Source: Chloroflexota bacterium
Lineage (GTDB): Bacteria; Chloroflexota; Anaerolineae; Promineifilales; Promineifilaceae
DNA length: 44,360 nt
Direction of reading: 5' to 3'
NCBI GenBank assembly: GCA_002746795.1
Contig: PDQY01000036.1
Coordinates: 1-44,360, forward strand
Notes under the pieces: model-generated
Database searches by the model: none
Seen by the model: only the letters and a program-made list of their open reading frames with translations
Told to the model about the DNA's origin: nothing
Shown here: in pieces, positions 36,155-44,179 of the stretch
Numbering within the stretch: the first letter of the stretch is position 1
Layout: each line of letters opens with the position of its first letter
Translations under genes and position numbers: made by a program

Positions 36155-39100
36155 ATGGACACCACAAAACCTACTCAGACCAATCAGCTTAAAAAAGAAG
36201 CCAGCCAACTTCTTACCCATCTGCAAGCGCTGCAAGAAGTTAACCTGGAACTCTCACGCACCACTTCATTAGAAGAACTGTGCCGTAAAGCCATAGAACT
36301 TGGGCGTTCTCGTTTAGGTTTTGATCGACTTGGCCTTCTTCTCTACCACGAAGCTACCAATACGATGCTGGGCACATTCGGTACCGATACGCAAGGGCAC
36401 ATCCGTGACGAACACAACTTCCAACAAATCGTTGAAGAACCTAAGCACCTTGAAATCTTAACCAGCAAAGAAAAAATCAGTTTCTGGGAAGATGTTAAGC
36501 TGCGTGATAAAGGCGAAGTTGTCGGCACCGGGTGGAACGCCATCGCCGTTTTATGGAGCGGTGAAAAGGGTCTTGGTTGGTTAGCCGCCGACAATCTCCT
36601 AACCCATGAACCGCTAAACGCCCACCAACTAGACATCCTCCAGCTTTACGGTGCCAATTTAGGCCATCTCATCCTGGTCAAACAACTGGAACAACAGCAA
36701 CAAAACCGGCTCGACCATCGTACACGCCAGGTAGAGATCTCCACACAGGTGGCACAAGCCATCGCGGCGGCCACCAATCTTGAGAGCCTTTACCAGCGTG
36801 TTGTCACAGAAATTAAAGAACAATTCGATTATTACCACACACAATTACTCCGCTACAACCCTGAGCTTGATGCTGTGGAACTCATCGCGGGATATGGCGA
36901 TATTGGGGAGCAAATGCTTGCCGCTAAGCATCAAACACCCAGGGGAGAAGGCCCCATTGGCACAGCCGCCACCACCGGCAGGTCAGTTCTGTGCCCCAAC
37001 CTGTTAAACGATCCAGATTGGACCCCCGCCCCACTCCTGCCAGAAACGAAAGGTGAAATTGCGGTTCCGATCAAATTAGAAGATGAAATCTTAGGCGTAC
37101 TCGATGTGCAAAGCGACACGCCTGACGCGCTCACCAATAACGATCAACTCCTGCTAGAAGGTTTGTGCGGGCAAATCGCAGTCGCCATTAACACCACTCG
37201 CCTCACAGAAGAACGCCGGCAAACAGAAGAAGCGCTGCAAAAAAGCCAGGAAACCTTACAAAACACCCTCAAACGCCAGCAAGCGCTGCACCGTGTCAGC
37301 CTGGAACTATCGAGTATTCAAGACCCAGATGAACTCTACCAACAAGTAATCCTCAAAGGGCAAGAACGCCTAGGCCTGGATAGAATTGGGCTGTACCTCA
37401 TGGACGCTGAAGCAGAAGCATTAGTGGGCACCTTCGGGGTGGATAGACAAGGGAACGTTCACTCCATAAAAGATCATAAATTGTTTTTCAGCCAAGGCGA
37501 TTGGGTCAAAAATTTTATATACAATGAAGATCGCCTTATTGCTAATGAACATACAGAACTCCTTCATGAGCGGGAAGTCATTGGATATGGCTGGTATTTT
37601 TCTGCGGCCATGTGGATTCGTGACATCCCCATTGGGGTCATGTTCGCTGACAATTTAGTCAGTCAACAGCCATATGAACCACACTTGCCAGAGCTGATCA
37701 CTGCTTACAGCACAGATGTGGCCAATCTCATCAACCGTTTGCATTCAGAACAACGTCTCCGCGAGCGTGAACAAACGATCCAGGATTTCCTGAAAAAACA
37801 ACAAGAGCTTCATGAAATCAGCATCCAATTATCAAACCATGATTCGCTGGAAATGTTATTTCAGGAAGCGATCATGCTGGCTCAAAGCAAATTAGGATTT
37901 AGTCGCATAGGCTTATATTTGTATGACCCTGATAAAGATATGGCTCACGGCACTTATGGTGTCGGCGTTGATGGCAAGCTACGCCATGAATACCACTTGG
38001 TACATCAGGTGGGGCAAGACCCGTGGATGCAGCGGTTCTTATACCACGGGGAACGTTTAGAGGTGAATGAGGATGCCCCTCTGTATGAAGATGGGGAGGT
38101 GGTTGGTCACGGGTGGAACGTGACTGCGGCAGTATGGCAGGCAGATCAACCCATCGGGCTGTTATCTGCCGACAATTTACTCGATCAGAAACCCCTGGAG
38201 ACTTACCAACCAGAACTGCTTACTGCTTTGGGAGCTACCATTGCCAGCCAAATCCGTCGTATCCAAGATGAATTGCAAAGAAGGGAAGCTGAAGCTGCTA
38301 TTGTGCGCCAGGCGGCGGATCTGCAAACTGTGGCAGACCTCAGCACTCAAATCACTTCTATTCAAAGTCCGCAAGCGTTAATGGAAACTATCGTGCAAGA
38401 AACCCAAAAACGGTTTGATCTCTACCATTGTCGTATATTTCTTGTGGATGAAAGCGGTAAAAATTTGCGTATTCACGCTTGCGGCTGGCACCCAGAGGCA
38501 GCACAGCATGGTACGCATGGCGATGCTATCATTGCTATTGATGCCCAACAGTCACTGGTGGCCCAAGTTGCCCGTTCCAAACGGCCTGTTGTTATCAATG
38601 ATGTACTCAATGCTCCAAACTGGCTGCCCCATAAGCTGCTGCCACACACCCGGTCTGAGCTGGCCATTCCGATGATTGTCGGTGATACTGTGGTGGGGGT
38701 GTTTGATGTGCTGTCGTCGAGGAAGGATCGCTTCGACTCTGACGATGTTAAAATCCAAATGACGTTGGCGGCACAAACGGCTGTCGCTTTAGAAAATGCG
38801 CGTTCGATTGCCCGGAGTGAAGAAGTTATCCAAGAGATGAATGAGTTGACTCGCCGCTTGACGCGCGAAAGTTGGAGGGAGTATTTAACGGATCTGGAAG
38901 AAAAAGATACTGAAATTGTTTACCAGGCTGGGGAGTTCAACTCTGTTGAGCCTGAAATATCGGAAGCTGACACACAGGAAACGGCCGTTACCAGCAGCAG
39001 TTATCTATCCCAGTCATTATTGGTTCATGGCGAACCCATCGGCCACCTATCCGTTTTCAACGATGAGGATACCCCGGAAATAGAGGGAGACGCAGCCATC

Positions 39101-40954
39101 ATGATGTCCGCCATTGCCGAACAACTTAGCGCTCGGGTTGAAAACATTCGTCTGACTGAACAAACACAACAAGCGTTAGCCATCACCCAAGACCAGGCGC
39201 AGCGTCTCGGCTTGCTCAACGAAATCAGTGCGGAGATGAGCAATGTAGAAACATTGGAGCAGGTGTTTGCCGTCATCTTCAACCGGATTCCTGCTTTGCT
39301 CAACGTAGATAGAGTAAGTCTCACCATGCTCCGTCCTGACAAAAAGTCATTAGAAATCGTGGGGTATGAAGGTGAAGAAGTGGGGGAACCAACCGGCACC
39401 ATTATCCCCTTGTCTGGCACAATCATGGAACAGGCCATCAACGAAAATCGGGTTCTTAGCACAGAGATCCCTCGTTCAGATAGCATCATTCTATCTTCGA
39501 TGGTTGCCCCGCTCTTCACGGCAGGACGGCAAGCCATTGGCACGTTGAATATTGGCAGCAAGAAACCCCATGCACTCACAGACAGGGATCACACGTTGAT
39601 GCAGCAGTTAGCGACCATGCTCAGCTCCGTGATTGAAAACAAGCAATTGCTGGCTAAAACCCAGGAACGTGCTGCCCAATTAGAAACATTGTCACATGTA
39701 GAGGTCGCCTTATCCCAGGCTAACAGCGAAGAAGAAATTCTGCGGTCAATCATGCCCGGTTTCAACCTGGTAAATGCCACCGCCATTGCCCTTCATTATC
39801 TAAATTATCAGCCAGATGGTGTGATAACCTTGGATATGTTCAGCTTCGTGTCGAATGGGCATTGCCTGGTTGATGATGTCCTGACACGAGCCACAGACAT
39901 CCCCCTGGCCGCATCCCCCTTAACGCCGCTATGGCAAGACAACCCTAATGCCATCACGTATATCACCGACATCAGAAATCACGAAAAAGCCAATGAACAA
40001 CTGCTTGAGCATGCCCAAAAATCTGACTGGTTGAGCGGCGTCATCATGCCCCTCAAGCGTGGTGGTGATGTGCAAGCACTGCTTTGTCTCACCTGGAAAG
40101 CTCCCCACGAGTTTACAGAAACTGAGCAGTTCGTGTCAGAACGCTTGCTAGAGCCTGTTTCGGCTGTTGTTTCTAGTCGTCGAGCGCAATTGGCTCAACA
40201 AGAGGCCTTAGCTGAAACGGCTTCACTTTACCGCGCCAGTGCTGAAATGAATGCCGCCCAAACGTATGAAGATATTCTCTCTGTGGTGCGCAAATACACC
40301 ATTGCCGGGCGTGCTGATGTGAGCGTGAGTTTCAGCATGTTTGATCGACCCTGGTTGAAAAACCAAATGCCAGAATACATTGAGATGCAAACTTACTTCA
40401 CTACTCGTGAAAATGTGCCTATCCCCACCCGGTTCCCATTGGAAGAATTTCCTGCCGCCTCACAGGTGCTTAAACCAGATGAACCGACGGTGATTGCAGA
40501 TTTGGAAGATCCAGACTTGGTGATAGATGAGCATATCCGTGCCCTCTACACCAAAGTGTTTGGGGCTAAAGCAGTTATTTTTTCACCACTTGTCGTCGGG
40601 GGGCAATGGATTGGCTATATCAATGTTCTTTACGGGCATAAAACCAGCTTTTCTGAAGCGAGTATTCGCCGATTGACATCCATTTCAGGTCAGTCTGCGG
40701 TCGCTGTTCAAAACCTGGGCTTATTGGAGGAAACATCACGTAAGGCACAACGTGAGAAATTATTGCGTGAAATCACAGACCAAGTTCGTCGTTCAGCTGA
40801 TATCGACACAATTTTGAAAACGGCCGTTCAACAGATTGGCCATGCTTTAGGGAGAAAAACCTTCATCTCATTAGAAGTTAGTGATGTAAAACCGGCCACT
40901 GCCCCACTTGGCGATAAGAACGGAACACAACATGAGCAAACCCAAGACACCTAA
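36155..40954 (+). CDS. Sensor 7: soluble multi-GAF receptor without kinase
   Basis: 1599 residues and no membrane helix, so cytoplasmic. It contains a GAF variant in three copies (about 20-178, 376-530, 550-702). Each has a GTFGxDxxG or GTYGVGxDG motif and a GW....W....G....DN block. Canonical GAF domains lie at 195-352, 720-885 (PHKLLPHTRSELAIP), 1015-1170, 1175-1345 and 1358-1525. A REGW-type module (903-1000; RESW) sits in the middle, and the shared tail (1530-1574) comes near the end. None has the chromophore Cys of phytochromes. The gene overlaps the kinase gene by 23 bp, so the pair is translationally coupled and probably binds directly. Palindromes at 38980 and 40819. Confidence 0.9.
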   Translation: MDTTKPTQTNQLKKEASQLLTHLQALQEVNLELSRTTSLEELCRKAIELGRSRLGFDRLGLLLYHEATNTMLGTFGTDTQGHIRDEHNFQQIVEEPKHLEILTSKEKISFWEDVKLRDKGEVVGTGWNAIAVLWSGEKGLGWLAADNLLTHEPLNAHQLDILQLYGANLGHLILVKQLEQQQQNRLDHRTRQVEISTQVAQAIAAATNLESLYQRVVTEIKEQFDYYHTQLLRYNPELDAVELIAGYGDIGEQMLAAKHQTPRGEGPIGTAATTGRSVLCPNLLNDPDWTPAPLLPETKGEIAVPIKLEDEILGVLDVQSDTPDALTNNDQLLLEGLCGQIAVAINTTRLTEERRQTEEALQKSQETLQNTLKRQQALHRVSLELSSIQDPDELYQQVILKGQERLGLDRIGLYLMDAEAEALVGTFGVDRQGNVHSIKDHKLFFSQGDWVKNFIYNEDRLIANEHTELLHEREVIGYGWYFSAAMWIRDIPIGVMFADNLVSQQPYEPHLPELITAYSTDVANLINRLHSEQRLREREQTIQDFLKKQQELHEISIQLSNHDSLEMLFQEAIMLAQSKLGFSRIGLYLYDPDKDMAHGTYGVGVDGKLRHEYHLVHQVGQDPWMQRFLYHGERLEVNEDAPLYEDGEVVGHGWNVTAAVWQADQPIGLLSADNLLDQKPLETYQPELLTALGATIASQIRRIQDELQRREAEAAIVRQAADLQTVADLSTQITSIQSPQALMETIVQETQKRFDLYHCRIFLVDESGKNLRIHACGWHPEAAQHGTHGDAIIAIDAQQSLVAQVARSKRPVVINDVLNAPNWLPHKLLPHTRSELAIPMIVGDTVVGVFDVLSSRKDRFDSDDVKIQMTLAAQTAVALENARSIARSEEVIQEMNELTRRLTRESWREYLTDLEEKDTEIVYQAGEFNSVEPEISEADTQETAVTSSSYLSQSLLVHGEPIGHLSVFNDEDTPEIEGDAAIMMSAIAEQLSARVENIRLTEQTQQALAITQDQAQRLGLLNEISAEMSNVETLEQVFAVIFNRIPALLNVDRVSLTMLRPDKKSLEIVGYEGEEVGEPTGTIIPLSGTIMEQAINENRVLSTEIPRSDSIILSSMVAPLFTAGRQAIGTLNIGSKKPHALTDRDHTLMQQLATMLSSVIENKQLLAKTQERAAQLETLSHVEVALSQANSEEEILRSIMPGFNLVNATAIALHYLNYQPDGVITLDMFSFVSNGHCLVDDVLTRATDIPLAASPLTPLWQDNPNAITYITDIRNHEKANEQLLEHAQKSDWLSGVIMPLKRGGDVQALLCLTWKAPHEFTETEQFVSERLLEPVSAVVSSRRAQLAQQEALAETASLYRASAEMNAAQTYEDILSVVRKYTIAGRADVSVSFSMFDRPWLKNQMPEYIEMQTYFTTRENVPIPTRFPLEEFPAASQVLKPDEPTVIADLEDPDLVIDEHIRALYTKVFGAKAVIFSPLVVGGQWIGYINVLYGHKTSFSEASIRRLTSISGQSAVAVQNLGLLEETSRKAQREKLLREITDQVRRSADIDTILKTAVQQIGHALGRKTFISLEVSDVKPATAPLGDKNGTQHEQTQDT

Positions 40955-43700
40955 AAAGACCTCATCAACCGATGCTGTGGTAGATTTAGAGCGCCAACTT
41001 CAAGAAGCATTAGCCGTCCAGAAAAAACAACTCGAGGTCGGTCGTGCCCTGGCGCTTGCCCAAGATAAAGAGGAAGTACTCAACATCCTCTTAGCAAAAG
41101 CAGATTATTATCCTCAGGCCGCCCTCTCCATCACCTACCTGGATGCCAATGTCAACGGCGAACCATTTGATGTTATCATGAGACAAAGCGCTTTTAAGAG
41201 TGGTATCCCCACCCTGGCCGAAGGGGCAGAAACAGCCTGGAACAATTCCCTAATCTCCCAACTAGACTCGGTGGCATCCTATTTTGTAAGTCATGACATC
41301 ACAGATGATTCTCGGGTAAATCAAAACATTCAAAAGCGCTTTGACAGTATGGCTGTCAAAGGATTTGCCATATTCCCCATCATTTCTGGTGATGACTGGT
41401 TGGGAAATATGGCTGTCATGACTAAAGAGGAAAACTTCTTCACAGAACAAGTGCTTTCTTTTTACCGCTTACTGGCAGAACAAGGCAGTATGGCGCTGCG
41501 CGGGGCAAGATTATGTGATGACATGAAAATGACATTACGCCGACGCAGCCAGGAAGTCTCCCTGACTATCCAAATCGCCCAAGAAATTGCAGCCGCCTCT
41601 AATTTGATGGACTTATACAAGCGCGTGGTCAATCAAATCAAAGAACAATTGCACTATTACCATGTTCAGATCCTCCGGTACGACCCATTCCTGGATACGG
41701 TGGCTCTCATTTATGGGTACGGGGAAACAGGGCAGAAAATGCTCGATTTAAACCACTCCATGCCCTTGGGTGTGAGCCTCATCGGCACCGCTGCAGCCTC
41801 CGGTAAAACGATCTACCAGGCCAATGTGCAAGCAGCCCCTGACTGGCAGCCTAATCCCCTGCTCAGTAAAACCAAAAGCGAGATTGCTGTTCCCATTAAG
41901 TTAAAGAACCAAGTTTTTGGCGTGCTGGATATTCACAGTGAATGGCTGAATGGGTTTAGCGACAATGACCACCTTTTGCTTGAAGGGTTGTGTGGTCAGA
42001 TTGCTGTCGCTATTGATAACACCAGACTCAGGGAAGAGATGGACGCCCGAGTAGAAGAGTTGACAACGCTGCAAAGATATATGAGCCGTGAAGGTTGGGA
42101 ATCTTATCGTGCCTCCAAAAGCAAAGCTGCATTATCAGGCTACCAGTTCGACCATCAGGGCGTTACCCCCTTAGCAAACGCGCTCGATTTAGAATCAACG
42201 GAAGCAATCGAAGCAGACACCCCAGAAACGGCCGTTGCTAAACAAACAAAAGAGATGCCCTTGGCGGTGATCAGCGGCGAAGTCATCGGTAAAATCGGCG
42301 TAGTTGAAGATGAAGAAAACCCGCTCACCAATGAAGAGATTGAATTTATTCAATCCGTTTCCACACAGGTGGCAGAAGCCTTAGAAGCAGCCCGCCTCTT
42401 CGAACAAACACAAGACGCCCTCAGCGAACAAGAACGATTATCCACCCAGTTAGAAACAGTCGCTCAAGTTTCCACCGCAGCCTCAACCGTCTTAGAAGTC
42501 GATGTCCTGCTGCAAGCCGTTACAGACCTGACCAAAGATAGTTTTGGGTTGTACCATACCCACATCTATCTGCTCAATCCAGACAACAACACCCTGGTGC
42601 TGCGAGCTGGCGCTGATCAAGTTGGGCGATTAATGACATTAGAAGGCCACACCATCGACCTCAATCATGAATCCGTTGTCGCCAGAGCCGCGCGCACCAA
42701 AGACGGCATTGTAGAAAACAATGTACGCAAAATCGTAGATTTCCTGCCCAATCCATTACTGCCACAAACCCAAGCAGAACTAGCAGTCCCTCTCGTGGTA
42801 GGCGAAAACCTCATCGGGGTACTTGACCTGCAAGCCGATCAAATAGACTTCTTCACCGAAGAAGATGTGAACATTCATCGTACCCTCGCTTCTCAGATTG
42901 CCGTTGCCGTGCAAAACGCCATACTATTCGCTGAACAAGTTGAAACATCAGAAAAACTGCGTGAAGTAGACCGGCTTAAATCAGAATTTCTGGCCAGTAT
43001 GAGCCATGAGTTAAGAACACCACTCAACTCCATCATTGGGTTCGCCGATGTTTTGCTTGAAGGCTTAGACGGTGAACTCAACGAACGCATGGAAGAGGAT
43101 GTGAGCCTCATTCGTAATTCAGGACACCATTTGCGCGAGCTAATTGGTGATATTTTAGATATGTCCAAGATTGAATCTGGTCGTATGGAAATGCGCTATG
43201 AAAACGTAGATATGAACCAAATGGGGAACGACATCCTCGCTAATGCAGCACCTCTAGCTGAAGCCAAGAACCTGGCACTCCGCTTCAACATTTCAGACGA
43301 GATTGGTATCATTGAAGCTGACCGCATGCGCATCCGCCAAGTCTTATGGAACATCATGGGCAATGCTATCAAATTCACCGAAAAAGGGAGCGTCACCTTG
43401 AGCATGGAACTTAAAAACAACAACTTGCTTGTTGGCGTTCATGATACCGGCATCGGTATTGAGGCAGAGCATATCCCCATCGTATTTGAGCAGTTCCGCC
43501 AAATTGATGGCAAGCTAAATCGGAGCGCAGGGGGCACAGGCTTAGGTCTGCCAATTACCAAGAAACTAGTTGAGCTGCACGGTGGTGAAATTTGGATTGA
43601 AAGTACGATAGGCATAGGATCATCATTCTGGTTCACTATCCCATCCGCTCAACGTTTTCGTAAGCAGAAACCAAGAACAGGCCCTCTTGAAGAAACATAA
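40932..43700 (+). CDS. Soluble multi-GAF histidine kinase ending the sensor array
   Basis: 922 residues from ATG 40932; a TTG at 40908 is also in frame but has no support. GAF-like N-terminal domain (about 20-190), GAF (205-365), REGW-type module (380-490; REGW 386-389), GAF (505-675), then HisKA with SHELRTPLN (H692). HATPase_c follows with N-box NAIKF (N811), G1 DTGIGI (838-843) and G2 GGTGLGLPI (867-875). All catalytic motifs are intact. It has no membrane helix and no receiver. It is the only kinase among the eight array genes, and its GAF and REGW modules are closely similar to those of the seven upstream receptors. No response regulator follows, so it is an orphan kinase locally. Palindrome at 42227. 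Confidence 0.94.
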   Translation: MSKPKTPKKTSSTDAVVDLERQLQEALAVQKKQLEVGRALALAQDKEEVLNILLAKADYYPQAALSITYLDANVNGEPFDVIMRQSAFKSGIPTLAEGAETAWNNSLISQLDSVASYFVSHDITDDSRVNQNIQKRFDSMAVKGFAIFPIISGDDWLGNMAVMTKEENFFTEQVLSFYRLLAEQGSMALRGARLCDDMKMTLRRRSQEVSLTIQIAQEIAAASNLMDLYKRVVNQIKEQLHYYHVQILRYDPFLDTVALIYGYGETGQKMLDLNHSMPLGVSLIGTAAASGKTIYQANVQAAPDWQPNPLLSKTKSEIAVPIKLKNQVFGVLDIHSEWLNGFSDNDHLLLEGLCGQIAVAIDNTRLREEMDARVEELTTLQRYMSREGWESYRASKSKAALSGYQFDHQGVTPLANALDLESTEAIEADTPETAVAKQTKEMPLAVISGEVIGKIGVVEDEENPLTNEEIEFIQSVSTQVAEALEAARLFEQTQDALSEQERLSTQLETVAQVSTAASTVLEVDVLLQAVTDLTKDSFGLYHTHIYLLNPDNNTLVLRAGADQVGRLMTLEGHTIDLNHESVVARAARTKDGIVENNVRKIVDFLPNPLLPQTQAELAVPLVVGENLIGVLDLQADQIDFFTEEDVNIHRTLASQIAVAVQNAILFAEQVETSEKLREVDRLKSEFLASMSHELRTPLNSIIGFADVLLEGLDGELNERMEEDVSLIRNSGHHLRELIGDILDMSKIESGRMEMRYENVDMNQMGNDILANAAPLAEAKNLALRFNISDEIGIIEADRMRIRQVLWNIMGNAIKFTEKGSVTLSMELKNNNLLVGVHDTGIGIEAEHIPIVFEQFRQIDGKLNRSAGGTGLGLPITKKLVELHGGEIWIESTIGIGSSFWFTIPSAQRFRKQKPRTGPLEET

Positions 43701-43855
43701 AATAATAGTGACGATACAGATGCAGCCCCAGGCAGATTGGCAAATAAAGCTTGTCCAATAAACGCTTGTCGGCGGAAAGTTGCGTTTGTTGCTCAATCAC
43801 ATCGGCCTGGCAACCCTGACGCTGTAGTCACAATGAGTACTGACGCTGTGGACCC
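43701..43855. other. Intergenic stretch after the kinase gene
   Basis: No clear terminator or gene. The minus strand has a short open stretch (about 43700-43830) with protein-like composition that may be another decayed coding remnant, but I recognise no family. Confidence 0.4.
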
Positions 43856-44179
43856 GTGCCACCCACAATGAAGCACGCCAGACCGTGCCACAAGGATTTT
43901 AATAATGAACGTTTGCGCCGTACAGATAGAGCGCGGCAATTTTGGCAACAAAGCCGCCATCCAGCAGCTATATGGTCAGAGTCATTTTTACAGTCAAAGT
44001 TGAACTATCTACATGACAATCCCCGCCGGAAAGGCTTGGTATTGGATGGAACAGCATGGCGGTTTTCATCAGCAGCGTATTGGTTATTGGATATGCCAGA
44101 GAAGAGTGATGTGAAGCTGAGGTGTATGAATAGTAGCGGAATAAAAAGCGATAAACTTCAAACCTACCACAACTCTTAG
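43856..44179 (+). pseudogene. C-terminal fragment of a REP-associated (IS200-like) tyrosine transposase
   Basis: The middle of this 107-codon frame reads like the C-terminal end of RAYT/Y1 transposases: RQFWQQSRHPAAIWS, then FLQSKLNYLHDNPRRKGLV, then WRFSSAAYW. Intact proteins are about 150-250 residues, with an HUH motif and catalytic Tyr earlier; none of that is present upstream. The last ~25 codons have no similarity I recognise. It is therefore a decayed fragment, not a working transposase. GC content falls sharply just after it. Confidence 0.75.

Larger units (their letters stand above)
1638..42236. repeat. Highly iterated 10-bp palindrome AACGGCCGTT, 27 copies across the window
   Basis: Exact copies start at 1638, 3799, 5612, 8552, 8928, 9305, 11099, 11395, 12759, 14164, 16946, 16999, 18629, 18893, 23041, 23173, 25399, 27568, 28432, 31415, 33149, 33575, 34640, 35951, 38980, 40819 and 42227. 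Random expectation for a 10-mer in 44.36 kb is about 0.04. Twenty-six lie inside genes. Twenty are read in the frame giving Thr-Ala-Val, five as Asn-Gly-Arg and one as Lys-Arg-Pro-Phe. One-mismatch forms were seen only at 13457 and 32496. Copies were found by eye, so a few may be missed. Confidence 0.95.

Noticed and set aside
40908..40931. TTG start for the array kinase, 24 bp upstream of the ATG
   Set aside because: It has no ribosome site and adds eight residues of no family pattern; ATG 40932 is followed by a natural Lys-rich N-terminus.
31227..40954. Sensors 6 and 7 are both exactly 1599 residues long
   Set aside because: Their domain orders differ (TM-Cache-HAMP versus soluble triplicated GAF), so the equal length is coincidence, not a duplication.
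16785..43700. Phytochrome-like reading of the many GAF domains
   Set aside because: No chromophore-binding Cys or PHY domain was seen in any of them; they are generic ligand or signalling GAFs.
43700..43830. Minus-strand open stretch after the kinase gene, possibly another transposase remnant
   Set aside because: It has no start codon in a good context and no motif I can assign; composition alone is not enough.
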